Assembly (NCBI GenBank): GCA_013146195.2
Contig: CM028380.1
Span: 83,981,142-84,045,141 of the forward strand
Length of the DNA: 64,000 nucleotides
Direction of reading: 5' to 3'
Source: Codonopsis lanceolata
Lineage: Eukaryota > Streptophyta > Magnoliopsida > Asterales > Campanulaceae
The position numbers and the translations under genes are program-made. Below the pieces are notes generated by a model. That model was not told the DNA's origin. It ran no database searches and worked only from the letters and a program-made list of their open reading frames with translations. This document shows, in pieces, positions 22,822 to 35,940 of the stretch (positions are counted from its first letter, which is position 1; the number at the start of each line of letters is the position of its first letter).

Positions 22822-23328
22822 TCTGTATTCTTTTTTTATATTCTTATGATGATCATGTTGTAATTTTTTTTTAATACAATCAGCTTGCTTTAACGAAAAA
22901 TGATGATCATGTTACATTTTTTTAAAAAAAATCAATCCGTTTGCTACAGTTGAGCTAAGGGACAAACTTGTTAGTCACATGATTTTTTTAATTTTAATTT
23001 GGGTTTTATAATTTGTGGGTTTTGAGATCTGAGAAACCAAAAAAAAAAAAAGTAACATGATTTTTGGGTTTTTATTCGAGTTTTGTAAATCAAGCGGTAT
23101 GTTTTTTACATTTTAATTAATATAATATAATTAATTTGTCTTAATCTTATTTGTCTCACGTGTAGGTGGAAATACTGGACAAAGTTATTGCATCTCGCTT
23201 TTCAAAATCAATCATTGTTGTGAAGTAAAAACCTCTAGAAGAAGATTATGTTGTCGTTATTGAGAAAAAAACAATACAATATTGTTTCTACATGTCAAAT
23301 TTCTACATGTCAAATTTCTATCTAACTT
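22822..23328. other. AT-rich intergenic DNA, nothing recognised
   Basis: A short repeated phrase (TGATGATCATGTT about every 70 bases near 22850-22920) is the only structure. No coding frame. Confidence 0.4.
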
Positions 23329-23692
23329 AATTCTTACGTTTGTCTTCTTATACTCTATATCATTTTCCTTCTATATATCATTTTCCTTATATTCTCTGTA
23401 TCATTTACCTCTTCATTATATAACGTTTCTATCAGGAGCAAGGCTGGTTGTCCACTTGTCCCTGCAAGTTTTAAATTTTTTTTTCACTGTTGGCTGATCA
23501 TATTGTTCTAATTGATTACCGAGAGATGTTTATTTTAAATTGATTATTTTGAATACTGATACCGTCTCATACTGACGCCGTCCTATACTGGTACCGTACC
23601 TTTGGCACCGACACAAAATCTAGTATATATTAATAGAGAGGATGGTATATAACTCTTGCTAAAAAACACGAGATTATATTTTTAATTTCAAA
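23329..23692. repeat. Segmental-duplication block (paralogue of 6480-6836), empty site of the LARD
   Basis: Colinear with the left flank of the LARD-like element. The sequence continues past the insertion point without interruption (GAGATTATATTTTTAATTTC). The 23282-23497 frame is not supported as a gene. Confidence 0.8.
23593..23623 (+). mobile_element. Helitron-like 3' terminus (plus strand), paralogue of 6738-6768
   Basis: CCGTACCTTTGGCACCG forms an imperfect hairpin, followed by ACACAAAATCTAG and T. The core matches the minus-strand termini elsewhere in the window. Confidence 0.45.
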
Positions 23693-24267
23693 ATATACAT
23701 AGTAATATAATTAATAGTGAGAGTGCTAATATCGAGATTAATAATACTAATTATCACTACGCAAACACAACAGACAAGGGTATTAAAATTGAGCCTTTGA
23801 ACATGAAGATAACATCGAATCACACACACACACACACACAAAACAATTAAAAATGATTATAGCAATTTCCTATGTGAAACGCTAATGTAACGTTTTCTAG
23901 ACAACAATTGATGGAACAAAAGAAAAGGTAAAGTGGATGAAATTTTCCACAAGGGTGAAAGAAGAAAATCTGAAAAATTTCGGCCGTTCAACCGATTAAC
24001 CCCTCGTAATTTGTTTTTAATCCGAAAAAAGTTACGTCATGTATTATGATGTACAAATATATGCATCTGTTTGATATCAAACGATATATTGCTTTTATCA
24101 TATGATGTATAGTGATGCATAATGATGCATCACTATACATACATCAAAAACATGATATCTCCCTCTTAGTCTCTCAACTTGAGTAACTAATGTTAAGTGG
24201 CATCCCTCTCTTTATGTAGGATTCTAACCTGTAAACCTCTAACTCTTACAAGTTAAGACATGACAAG
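23693..24267. other. Unique flank deleted from the first interval, with a long palindrome
   Basis: Includes a short (CA)n run at 23824-23840 and a palindrome at 24104-24144 with arms of about 16 bases (GATGTATAGTGATGCAT and its inverse) around a 4-base loop. The corresponding DNA in the first interval was lost with most of the LARD 3' LTR. Confidence 0.5.
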
Positions 24268-25261
24268 TTAGAATCCATATACAAGCCAATAACCAAGCTT
24301 CCTAGAAAGGAAATAAAAACTTGCATCTCAAGTTTAATAGGACACATCCAAGGGAGAAAAATAGGTGTGGCCTATTTACACTAAAAGTTTTTCCCAAAAT
24401 CTTTCCTTTAAATTTTCCCTTTGATTTCTTTGATATGTGATTGGTAATCATCGTGTAATAGATAAATTGTTAAAGGTTAGAAAATGTAATGTTAGATGCG
24501 ATGACAATCAACGTGTAATGAAGCAAATATAATATTATGCATTGAAGTATGATAGAGATATTGGGGTAGAGAATATTATGTATTGCGGTGCATTAAATTT
24601 CAATCAAGATAATTCAATTTAGAATCGCGATGCATCACTATAAAATGAAGATGATAGTTACATTACTTAAAATCATGAATCGTAATTTAAAATCATGCAT
24701 CGTGATTCAATTTTGAATCGCGATGTATTGACTTTAAATTGCAATTAATTCATCGATTTAGAATCGGGATGCATCACTATGAAATAAAAATTACAGTTAC
24801 ACAATTTAGAATTGTATTGCGTTGCACAAATCATGTATCGCAATGCACATAATCATGAATCAAAATAATACATCGTGTTTCAAAATTTCGCATTGTGATT
24901 AAATTTCATACATCCCGATGTATGAACTTCTACGTTACGAGCACATATTCAGTTCATTAAGGATATAATCGTTCTTTCGTTCGAATTTTTTATTTTTTAG
25001 TTAAACAAAAATATAGAGAATTAAAGCAATTGAAAATAGCTACCTTTTCCCCCAACTTTTAAAAGTAAAGGAATCGGCTATTGGTTGGCTTTGTTTTACT
25101 AGTTGTAATTTTTTTAATATAGCATTTTAAAAAGTTAATTTTATAACTTGCCAACATAGACCAAATTTACTTATCAAATACTTCTTCCGACTTAAAAAAA
25201 GGTCAAATTAACAAGTCAAGCTTTTAAGCCCGTAGCTTCAATAGATTGTACTTTTTTTCAA
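24268..25261. repeat. Segmental-duplication block (paralogue of 14658-15654)
   Basis: Near-colinear copy of the block to the right of the LARD, with a cluster of CGCGATGCATC-type phrases at 24590-24930. No coding content. Confidence 0.85.
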
Positions 25262-25279
25262 ATTGTATTTCAACTTTTA

Positions 25280-25502
25280 CTCCCTCTCTGTTCCACTAAA
25301 ATAATTCACGTTTGAAAATTCTAATTATTAATGTAGTTAGAATTGGTCGTACTTAAAAAAATAATTAAGCACAAGCAAGCTGCTTACAATATAAGTCGAG
25401 GGTAAAGTTGAAATAATATTAATATTGTAACTATAGTTTTTTAAAGTAAAAAATATCTCACATTAGTATAATAGTTGAACTCTTTGTCTGGAACGGAGGG
25501 AG
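25280..25502. mobile_element. Stowaway-type MITE, copy 3
   Basis: Begins CTCCCTCTCTGTTCC and ends GGAACGGAGGGAG, with TA on both sides. Interior unrelated to copies 1 and 2, so a different subfamily. Confidence 0.75.
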
Positions 25503-25572
25503 TATCATGTTTAAGATGGAGACTATTTTTATGAGGATAGAAATACTTATTTTGAGATGAAGTAGTAATGTA

Positions 25573-25603
25573 CTAGATCTTCGTATCCGTGCCTATGACA
25601 CGG
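25573..25603 (-). mobile_element. Helitron-like 3' terminus (minus strand)
   Basis: On the minus strand the hairpin CCGTGTCATAGGCACGG (one mismatch) is followed by ATACGAAGATCTAG and T. Same family as 16623-16652. The remainder of the element was not delimited. Confidence 0.45.
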
Positions 25604-26603
25604 TGCTAGTATATATGATTTCGTCAATTGAAACGGCAATGTCTAAATAGAAAGTGCGATTTAAAAAAATGTTATAGTTGAAGGGGTACATTGCTTCAAG
25701 TGCTAGTTTAAGGGCGTTGTTCGAACTTGACCCATAGTTGATGGGGGTTATTTGTAATGAGTTATATGTAACTGACACATGACCGTTTGATTTTGCGGCT
25801 AGAATCGATTCCCATCGTCAGACAGCTTCAATCGATCAACTGAGCTCTATTGTGAGATTATATTAATGTAAGAGTGATGTTTTAAAAGGGGTGGTTGTTC
25901 AAAACACAATATTAATTGTAGGGGGGGTGACTTTGTAATAGGAAGTTAAAAGTGGATAACTACTCGCACACAGTGTTCTAAAACTACTCGCCTAGGCCCT
26001 GCCTAGGCGCTATGCCCCTCTCTACCGCCGCGACTTTCTTAGTCTCCGCCTAATCGACCAAGTCGACGCCTACGACAAACCTCGCCGACCTTAATTTATT
26101 TTTGTAGCTTTGGTTTTGTAGCATGCGGTGACCGGAGAATGAAAGGGGGGCAAACTGGAGAAGGAAGGGGGAGTGGTAATGGTGAGGCAGAGAGGGAGGT
26201 AGAAACAAAAGGGGTTTGATTTTGTGGATATTCAGTGGGATGAGAGAGGGGATAGATTAAAGGGTTAGATCTAGGAGGAAAGAGATTGGATGATGAAAAA
26301 ATGAGGAGAGTCGGTCTGCCGGAGAGAGAGAGACAAGAAAAAAAGAAAGAAAGAAAAAAAGGGTTGCCAAGATCTGCCAGATATATAGAAGAAAGAAGAG
26401 GAAAAAAAGATAAAGAAGAAGGGGGCTGTCTCGAGACTTAAAATTTAGAATGAGAAGGGATTAGGAAGGATATGTTAGACTGTGGGTTGTATGGGCAGTA
26501 TGTAGATGGAGTAATAAATTTTTTTTACCAAGCTTTCCACTTACACTGTTTCACGCACTGAAGGTGCGATCTTCTCTTTTGGCCGCTTTCCCGATCTGCA
26601 CCC

Positions 26604-27991
26604 ATGGCTGAAGTCCCTTCTATGCCTCCCGATCCTCTTCCAATATCTTCTAATATAAGCCTGCCGTTTTGTCCTTCGCGGCTGCTCTTTGTACCCCAGC
26701 CCATACTTCTCCTTTGCCCTTTTCCATTCCTCCCTCTACCTATAAAGGTGAACCAGCCCTCAAGCTCTCTCCCGATATCATAGCCGCACTTGCCCAACCC
26801 TTTAGCCATGCACTGATAGGCAAGTTTTCTCATGGCCAACCATCAATGGACACAACACGTAAGTACTTCAATACCATTGGTCTCAAGGCAGCATACACGA
26901 TTGGCCATTTGGACTCCAAGCATATTCTTATTCAAGTTCATCACGCTGATGACTACCAACGATTATGGATTAAGGATCAGTGGTTTCTCGGTAAGTATCC
27001 CATGAGAGTATTCAAATGGTCTCCTAATTTTAGGCCGGTTGTTGAGAGCTCCATTGTACCAGTTTGGGTCTCTCTTCCGGGCCTTTCAATTCACTTGTTT
27101 AACAAGTCGGCTTTGTTCTCTATCGCCTCCTTGTTTGGCAAACCGTTAATGCTCGATCAACCCACCATTAACCTCATGCGACCTAGCATTGCTAGGGTTT
27201 ACGTTGAAATCGATTTGTTAAAGCCATGTCCATCGAGAATCTGGATAGACTGTGGAGAAGTCTTCCCTAGTTTTTGGCAGTCACTTGAAGTTGAAAACAA
27301 ACCCCTCTATTGTACACATTGCCTCAGACAAGGACATACTGATTTGAGTTGTAAAGTTAAGCATCCTGAATCACATCCACCAGATAATTCTAAGCCTCCC
27401 CCGAAATGCAGATGGACTCCTAAAATGCCAGACAACAATGAGCCTCCAGCCAATCCCCAAAACAATCCTACAGTGATCTTGCCTACTGCCAAAGATGATG
27501 CTGTCGCACCTGTTATGAATGTGCCGAACGTGGATTTGCCTGGGGATAAGCAAAGGGAAAAACCCTCGTCTACTATTGATATTGGTGCTTCTGAAGTTCC
27601 CTCTAATCCCAATAATCCTGTCATCATTCAGGAACCAGACTCAGAACCTCACGGTATATCCACCACAATGGAGAATGATCCCTGCTCGCTTGCTCAAGAA
27701 ACGTGTGCTACACAGACTGCTCAACCTGTTAATGACACAACTACTGCCGATTCTAGCCAGCATGATATCCCCATTATTTCTCCCAATAGGTTTACTATTT
27801 TGCAAACCTTTGACAATGAAGATCCTGGAATTGTTTCTTCCCAGATAGACGGATTGAACCTGGAAACAGTGGGTTTAAAACTTGACAAGGCCAAATCCAA
27901 TCAGGCTCCTACTACTACTAGAACTACTCGATCTCGCAAGCAGAATAAGGTCCATTTTAGCTCCGAACCATCGGTTTCCCATGACGATTAA
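26604..27991 (+). pseudogene. LINE ORF1: DUF4283 and CCHC zinc-knuckle protein, frameshifted near its start
   Basis: ORF1 is the nucleic-acid-binding protein of plant L1-type elements. The long frame (about 26654-27991, over 440 codons) contains the DUF4283 region (HALIGKFSHGQPSMDTTRKY to about residue 190) and a CCHC knuckle of the form C-x2-C-x4-H-x4-C (CTHCLRQGHTDLSC, about residues 212-225). A Pro/Asn-rich, poorly conserved C-terminal half follows. The likely initiator ATG at 26604 lies in another frame, and the long frame is closed upstream by TAA at 26651-26653, so a small indel near 26650-26668 disrupts the start. ORF2 overlaps its stop by 11 bases, which is normal for this family. Confidence 0.85.
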
Positions 27992-30900
27992 ACCACTTTT
28001 CTGGAATGTTCGGGGTGCGGGTAATGATTCCACAGTTTCCCGGCTAAAAAAATTAATTGCTCTCCATCAGATTTCTTTTCTCTCTATTAGTGAACCAATG
28101 ATAGATAAGTCCAAACTCCCTTTCATTGCTCGTAAGCTGAAATTTCGTTTCTTCTTTTGTAATGTGGCTAACAATATTTGGGTTCTTGCTAAATCTGCTT
28201 TCTCCTTTCAGCTCATTTATGATTCGTTGCAACATCTTACTATTAAAGCCAAGCACTATACTTGGAAACACTCGGCCATTTTCACTACTGTCTATGCGAA
28301 GTGTACGGTTGTGGAACGTCACTCTTTATGGCATGATCTGATTACTATGGGGACTGAATTTATTAATATTCCTTGGCTAGTTTTTGGTGACTTTAATATT
28401 GTCCTAGCTGCTCATGAGAAAATTGGTGGAGCAGGCTGGGATAGGCAAGGGTCTCATGAATTTCAAGCATGTCTTGATGCTGCTGGTTTAATGGATTTGG
28501 GTTATAGTGGAAGCCAGTTTACTTGGAGCAACAATAGAGATGCCGCTACTATTTATCAAAGGTTGGATAGGGCTACATGTAACATGGTCTGGAATTCCAC
28601 TTTTTCCGTTACTTCGGTGGATCATCTCAATAGAACATGCTTAGATCATTCTCCCATTCTTCTGACTATTTCGGGATCTTTTCAAGCCAAGCCTTATCAC
28701 TTCAGATTTCTCAACGTGTGGACTTCGCATCACTCGTTCAAAGATGTTGTTCAGGATGCTTGGCAGTTGAATTGTAATGGCCGCCCAATGGTTTGTTTTG
28801 CGGATAAATTAAAGGCTGTGTGTCTTGCCCTTAAAGAATGGAATAAGAACACTTTCGGTAATGTTTTCCAAGCTATTAAAGAGGCAGAAGATCAGGTGCT
28901 TGAAAGGGAGCTAATATATGAAGCGCACAACACCAGTGAAAATAGAGCTGCCCTCCATCTTGCCAAGGCTAATCTCAAACTTAAGCTGAAGAACGAAGAG
29001 GATTATTGGCGGCAAAAATCTCACTTACGATGGCTAAAGGAAGGGGAAGGTAATACTAAATTATTCCATTCATCTGTTCAACAAACCCGCAACAAGCTTT
29101 TTATCAATGAAATTCAAGACATGCACGGCAACTCCCTCACTTCTGAAGATGATATTAAAAAGGCTGCGGTGGAATTTATAGTGATCAATTGTCTGCATGT
29201 TCTTGATCGAATGACGATATTTTGTCTGTTATTCCTCCTCTTGTATGTTTAGAGAAATCTAACCTTCTTATTGTTCCCCCTACTATTGAGGAGCTATACA
29301 AAGTTGTTACTGAATTAAATGGAGATAGTGCAGCAGGCCCTGATGGATTTTCGGCACTTTTTACACCTCCTGTTGGGATATCATTGCTGTGGACTTTCAT
29401 CGTGCAGTTACCGAATTTTTTTTCTGGGTTTGATATGCCCAAGTCATGGACCAGCACGTTATTAATTACCATCCCCAAAGCAGCTCAGATTACTTCTTTT
29501 ATAGATTTATGGCCGATAAGCCTTTGCAATTTTTGCAACAAAGTCATATCGAAACTGCTTTCTTCTCGGTTGGTGCTTATTCTCCCAGTTATCATTTCTG
29601 AAAATCAAAGCGGATTTACTAAGGGTAGGATTATTCAAGATAATCTCCTTTTAGCGCATGAAATGACTCACCATTTAAAGAAGAAAATTAATGGATCTAA
29701 TGTCATCATTAAATTGGACATGACAAAGGCTTTTGATCGGGTTTCTTGGATTTTTCTGATTAATGTTCTGAGGAAATTTGGGTTTGGCGAGGTTTTATTG
29801 ACTTGATATGGTGCATTATTTCTAATAACTGGTTCTCGGTGCTGATTAACGGTGTTTCGTCGGGATTCTTTCATTCCTCTCGCGGCTTGCGTCAAGGAGA
29901 CCCATTATCCCCCAGTCTATTTATCATTGTTGCGGAGGTGCTCAGTCGCTCTTTAAACAAGTTGCAGAATGATCACCCTCATTATGGTTTTCATTCTAAT
30001 CATGGCTGCCCTATAATTTCTCATTTGTCATTTGCAGATGACGTCATTATTTTTTGTAATGGTCATAAATAGTCTTTGATTCAACATCGAGCCCTTCTTG
30101 CTGCTTATGAGAGGTGTTCGGGCCAGATGATTAATATTAATAAGAGCTGCTTTATGGTTTCTAGCCACACTCCCTCTTCTAGAATCAACTCTATCAGGCG
30201 ACATTTAGGCTTTAGCCATAAATCTCTTCCAGTTACTTATTTGGGCTGCCCTCTATTTGAAGGTCGCAAGAAGATTGCTTTCTTTGATAACTTGATTGGT
30301 AAGCTTCAGGCTAAAATTTCTTCATGGGTGGGTGCATTTCTTAATAAAGCGGGTAAAGTAACTATGATAAACTCGGTGCTTCAATCCATTGTCTTATATG
30401 AAATTGCTGTTTTAGATTCCCCTATCTCGGTTGTTAAGCACATTGATAGAATGATGGCTAATTTCTTTTGGGGCTCCATTGATGGTGCTTTTAAATCCCA
30501 TTGGATTGCTTGGGCAACATGCTGTAGACCAGTTGATGAAGGAGGAATATGTGTGCGTTCAGTTTCAGACATTATACAAGCTTTCTCCCTGAATCATTGG
30601 TGGCGTTTTCGGACTTCTAATAGTTTGTGGGCTCAATTTATGCGGCAACATTACTGTTCTCAATCTCATCCTTTATGTGCCAGTGCGAAGGGGTCTCAAA
30701 TTTGGCGTCGAATGTGTTCAGTTCGGGCAGAGGCAGAAAATGTTATCAAATGGATTATTGGTAAGGGTGATTGTTCTATTTGGTTAGACAACTGGCTTCC
30801 TGGTGGTATTATTACTCAGCAGGCTATGAGCTCTATTTCTTTTGTTAATGAGGTGTTCAATGAAGACAATTCTATTTCCCCTACTGTTAGCCGTGAATTG

Positions 30901-32082
30901 GGTGGTCATCGGGTTGAGCTTATTACTAATCTTGGTATTGATATCATTGACTGCCCAGATAGAGGGGTCTGGAGCCTATCTACCAAGGGTAATTTCACCC
31001 TTTCTTCAGCTTGGAATTTTGTCCGCGCTAAATGGCCAACTTTAGATTTGGCAAAGTTCATTTGGCATTCTTATCTTCCTAAATATATCAGTATATTCAT
31101 GTGGCGTTTATGGAAGCAAAAAATTCCTATCGATGAGGGTATTATTCGGAAAGGAATTCAATTGGCTTCCCGATGTTCTTGTTGTTCCTTGGGGCATATT
31201 GAAACTTTCTCTCATGTTTTCTTGTCGAGTTCCATTGCTAATGCTGTTTGGTCTGCCTTCAATAATTTCGGCAATGTGAATTGTTCTATAACCTCCATTA
31301 ATCAGCTTTGCATGGCCTGGTGGTACTCAAAAAAATACTTCATTCTGCATGCCATCACCCCTTCTATTATATGCTGGGAATTATGGAAATATAGAAATGT
31401 GGCTTTGCATGAGGGCATTAGGAGTCCAACTAGAGTTGTTATTGGCAGAATTCAATCCTTGATTCTCTCCATTATTCAGGCGGCTAATCTTATTGATCAT
31501 AATTTTACTGAAGTTCAGGATTTATTTCTCGTCAGCCTTGGTCGATAATCTAGTAAAACTATTCGCGCCGTGCATTGGATCAAGCCATCGACTGGTATGG
31601 TTAAACTCAATACTGATGGGGCGTGCCGTGGCAATCCAGGTTTGAGCTCAGGTGGTGGTATTATTAGAGATGATGAAGGGAACCTTATTGTTGCTTTCGC
31701 TGCGTTTTTTGGGCATTCTTCGATCTTTGAGGCTGAATGTCAAGCTCTTCTTCGCGGTCTTCAGTGGCTGAGGAATTATGGCTATGCGAAGGCATTTGTA
31801 GAGATTGATTCCCGGCAGTTGCTTGATTGTATTGTGAGTGGTTCTAATCCCCCTTGGCAAAGTAATTACGTGCTCCGCAAGATTCTTATGGTTTCCAAGT
31901 CTATGGATCTTCATTTCAATCACATTTTTAGGGAGGCCAATGCTGTAGCTGACGCTTTGGCCAATATTGGTGGAGATCTTGCTTCCGATGCCGTCTATTT
32001 GTCAGTTAATTCTCTTCCTGCTAGAATATGTGGTCTCATCAATCTTGATAAAGATGAGACCCCCTATATTCGTGTTTCTTAG
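27981..32082 (+). pseudogene. LINE ORF2: endonuclease-reverse transcriptase-RNase H, broken by frameshifts and stops
   Basis: The ATG at 27981 overlaps the ORF1 stop. The endonuclease domain (27981 to about 28680) shows WNVRG, ISEPM, FGDFN and LDHSPIL. The reverse transcriptase (about 29270-30070) shows LDMTKAFDRVSW, GLRQGDPLSPSLF and FADDV. A zinc-ribbon zf-RVT region lies near 31060-31250. An RNase H domain (31585-31990) has NTDGACRGNPG, EAECQALLRGL and EIDSRQLL, with an ending HIFREANAVADALAN. Breaks are a frame change near 29180-29225, a second near 29800, an in-frame TAG at 30070-30072 and TAA at 31546-31548. Catalytic residues are retained, so inactivation is recent or moderate. The presence of RNase H places it in the RNase H-containing plant L1 lineage. 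Confidence 0.9.
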
Positions 32083-32527
32083 TCTTTTTGTTTGGTTTTC
32101 CGAGGTTCAGGCTCCTTTGTCCTCCCATTTATAAGGGTTCGGCTGGTTGTCCCCCTCCAAGTTGTTTATTATTTTCATTATTAATAAAATCTAGCAGGGT
32201 GCCGCCCTTGTTTCCCTAAAAAAAAAAGAGTAATAATTTTTTGTTTTAAGTTTTAAACTTGGCTGATTTATTGCTTTGGGGTTGTTGAGAATTTGGATAA
32301 ATAGTAGATTTGTATATTTTTGTTCAATTTACAAATATAAACAATTGTTTGATAAAATGACAAACATAAAAAAAATAAAAATTTATAGTCAATGTGTTTG
32401 ATCTTTGATGTAAATTATCAAAAAAAAAGGTAATTATGCCTTAATTCTAAGCCCCGCCTAGGCCCCGATTACGCCCCGACTAGTCTCCTAGGCGCTAGTG
32501 TGTCTCCTAACGATTTTTAGAACCTTG

Positions 32528-33514
32528 CTCGCACACATGTAAATGTAAGAGTGAATCACAACCGTTAATTTTTTTTAAAGATAATTTAATATCAACCTCT
32601 AAATAGCTTTAGTCAATTACACATGAGTGAGAATGAACTATATTATAATATATACCAGATTTTGTGTCCGTGCGTATGGCACGGAAACATTATGTGACTT
32701 GATTAATCATCTATGGAGTAGATAAATTGCGAATGAATTAATATTTATTTGAAAATTTGTAGGGGTCGGATAAATATACACTACACAACGGAAATGAGAG
32801 AAAACTCAAATACTTTACAAAATGAAACATTTTAATTGGGCATTTATTTCATAAGAAAACCATGAATCAAATATTTAATTGTAATTATAAAAAAAATTGA
32901 CATGTAAAAAGAACATTTTAGGTTTCTCAATAACGACAACTTAGTATTTTTCTAAAGACTCTTACTTCACACCAATGATTGGTTTAGAAACGCGATATGC
33001 AATAACTTTATCTATTATTTCCACATATACATGAGATAAAGAAAATTCTGACACATTTGGGATAGATATTTTAAAAAATTTAGTATTCAAAAGCAGTATA
33101 TAATTTTCACAAAAAACATGATGGACATATAAAACTGAACCAACAAATACCAAATATTCAGAATACCTATAAAAGAAATACTAACATCAATAGTAAGAAA
33201 TAAAAAATAACATAGAATCCATGTAAGGGGGTTCACAAATAGCAAAATAACATAAATATCCCAAGTTTTTTTGGCAAATAGCAACATAATATCCAACATG
33301 TATACTTTGAACAAATATTTTTTTTCTTAGTGTAAAACAAAGAAAACATAGCAGCAAGTCAACTCCATTTGCAATTAATACTAAAAATTCACTCAAAAAT
33401 AGTAATGACACACGTTTGGGGCCGGTTATAAAAAAATAATTAAGCTTACAGTAACAATTTGTAAGATGATTTCTTTAATTTATTTGATATTGTGAGTTTC
33501 AAAAATGTCATATA
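32528..33514. repeat. Segmental-duplication block (paralogue of 16497-17486)
   Basis: Colinear with 16497-17486. Frames called on the minus strand near 32962-33411 are AT-rich and lack any domain. A decayed Helitron-like terminus is at 32655-32685. Confidence 0.85.
32655..32685 (-). mobile_element. Helitron-like 3' terminus, mutated paralogue of 16623-16652
   Basis: Same hairpin and spacer, but the terminal CTAG reads CTGG on the minus strand (CCAG on plus), and one stem base has changed. Confidence 0.5.
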
Positions 33515-34879
33515 ATGCTTACGTAGCTTTTAACTATTATAAACTAATTGGTTATTTAAAAGTTTACTATTCTAAAAAGACTCTAAAAAGAAGTTCATTA
33601 AGCATGTAGTAATTAACGCAGTAACTATAAGGTTCAAACCACACCCAAATAATGAAAAACTGAAAACATCTATTGCAGAATTTGATACAGGAATGAACAG
33701 TAACATCACTTAACTATGGGTAGTCTCTTAATAAGTTCATAAGTCATGTTAACAAAAAAGATAAGAAATCAAAAGAAGTTTGGCTGCAAGAAGTAACCTC
33801 AATCGGGCAAAACAAACAAAATTAAAAGATAGAGATACACATCAATTAAAATGAGTTTTCAATGTTAACTTTATCGAACATTCATGTTCTCATTATGATT
33901 TGCTTTACCATAACTCTGAAATAGTTTCAATAACTCTTCCACCAAAGTTTAAGAAGTGGTCCAAAATCCAACTTATCAACTCATAAGCCAGGTATATTAC
34001 TGTATTAAGTCCCTTCATGTGTATATGTATTGACTATATCAAGTTCATAAACCATGAACAAACCTTGTAAGTAAATTAATTAAGATGCTCTCAGTTCAAA
34101 AAATAAAAAATAAAAAAATACAGGAATGATTAGTTAACTATGGGTAGTCCCTTAATAAGTTCATAAGCCTTGTTAATAAAAAAGAGGAGAAATCAAAAGA
34201 AGTTTTGCTGCAAGCAGTAACATCACTTTGGCAAAACAAACAAAATTAAAGGGCAGAGAATGGAGGTCGGGTGCAAGAACATAGGAAGGAATCACTAGTA
34301 GGTTTTGCAGAGGAAGGAATAACACAAATATAAAACAATGATTTTAGAGAGAAAGATTTTACTATTTTAGAGAAGAAATTAAAAAAGGCAGAAACTTACA
34401 CATTCTAGATAACTTGATTAAGGAAGATGAGATCGATAAATTGGAGTAACTTGAATTTCATGTTTACCAAGCAGTTGGACTAAAGCATTACCCTAAAGGA
34501 CAGAGTCACGTAGTATATCTGTCGGTTCTGCTTCGAAAGAGAAAGACGAAGAGGGATAAAAAATATTGAATATTGACCCATGACTATCATATATTTGTCC
34601 TTCATCATTGGTATATATATATATATATATATAGATATATATATATATATATATATACTGGAAATAATTTATCACACGCATGAATCAAATTCGGTATTGC
34701 TTAGATTATCAAATTTTTTTTTTTGCGTATTGCTTAGATTATCAATACAGAAAAAAAGAAAAAAAAGTAGAGATGAAGAGAGAACTTACGGGTTGCGGAT
34801 GGTTACAGTCGGAGGAAGGAGTCGCAGTAGGCACTAAGACATAAAATCAAATAGTTATTGTGCAGGTTTTACAAACGTG
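33515..34879. other. AT-rich segment missing from the first interval, with a direct repeat and (TA)n
   Basis: A roughly 130-bp direct repeat (CTATGGGTAGTC..CTTAATAAGTTCATAAG) occurs at about 33711 and 34136. A TA microsatellite lies at 34611-34657. No coding content. The interval 33515-36165 is a unit present here and absent at 17486. Confidence 0.5.
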
Positions 34880-35940
34880 ACAATCCTAAACTTCATAATT
34901 AGTAGCTAAGCATTTCACAACGAAACATGAAAAAGAACTTACGAAATGTACCATTGCTCCAAAATGAGTGTTGTCAATTACAAAGAAGAATTTATAAACT
35001 CACAAATTTCGGCGAAGAGAGCTTACAGGGGAGAGGGCAGCTTACAGAGGAAACAATTGAATAATATGATAAAAAAATGGAAGATGATCAACTCAAGGAA
35101 GCTGTTGCGCAAAATTCAATAACATATTTAAACTTAAATTAATCAACCTAAAGAAATCTTAAAGAAAGGGAAAAAATGACCGAAGCAAGCTAATTCAATT
35201 ACAAAGAAGAATTTATAAACTCACAGATTTCGGCGGATAGGGCTTATGGGGCGGCGGAGACGGAAAAATGGAAAAAGAAGAACAATCATCATTATGACAG
35301 AAAAATGGAAGAAGATCAACTCAAGGAAGCTGATTAAATTCAATTACAAAGAAGAATTCAAAGTACAGAAAGACATTGACGAATTGATTAGTCAAGAACA
35401 TTTATCAAGACAAATACTCCTAATAAGATTTTAAAAAAAAATCGAAAACCTCCTGTAGCAGAAAAAAAGAATGTGACATGCCTATACTTCATAATTAGTA
35501 GCTAAGCATTTCACAACGAAACATGAAAAAGAACTTACTAAATATACCAGTACTGCTCCAAAATGAGTGTTTTCAATTACAAAGAAGAATTTATAAACTC
35601 ACAAATTCCGGCGAAGGGGGCTTACAGGGGAGAGGGCGGCTTACAGCGGAAACAGTTCAATAATAGGATAGAAAAATGGAAGAAGATCAACTCATGGAAG
35701 CTGTTGTGTCAAAAGAATAATTCAATTATAGATTTAAACTTAAATTAATCAACCAGCTAAAGAAAGCTTAAAGAAAGGCAAATTAGGACACAAAAAAATA
35801 ACTCAAGCAAGCTAATTCAATTGCAAAGAAGAATTTATAAACTCACAGATTTCGGCGGAGACGAAAAAATGGAAGAAGAAGAACAATATAATCATCATTA
35901 TGACAGAAAAATGGAAGAAGTTCAACTCAAGCAAGCTGTA
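34880..35940. repeat. Two tandem copies of the leader-like module, about 596-bp period
   Basis: CTTCATAATTAGTAGCTAAG starts at 34891 and again at 35487. Each copy contains CAATTACAAAGAAGAATTTATAAACTCACA, a GGCGGC-rich stretch and AATGGAAGAAGATCAACTCA. Single copies exist at 18511 and 41282. Confidence 0.65.

Larger units (their letters stand above)
26527..32227 (+). mobile_element. L1-type LINE with RNase H domain, full length but mutated
   Basis: Inserted in the hAT-like element R4. It has a roughly 16-bp target duplication (GAGTAATAA(A)TTTTTT at 26509 and 32228) and a 10-base poly(A) at 32218-32227. The empty site is present in R2. Gene order is ORF1 (DUF4283 plus zinc knuckle), then ORF2 (endonuclease, reverse transcriptase, zf-RVT, RNase H). 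Both reading frames are broken, so the copy is non-autonomous. Confidence 0.93.
25971..32527 (-). mobile_element. hAT-like element, copy R4, complete ends, split by a LINE
   Basis: Begins CAGTGTTCTAAAACTACTCG and ends CGATTTTTAGAACCTTG. It is flanked by a perfect 8-bp duplication, CTCGCACA (25963-25970 and 32528-32535). Subtracting the LINE leaves about 850 bp of non-coding DNA that matches R2. CG-rich subterminal TAGGCG words occur at both ends. It encodes no transposase. Confidence 0.8.
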
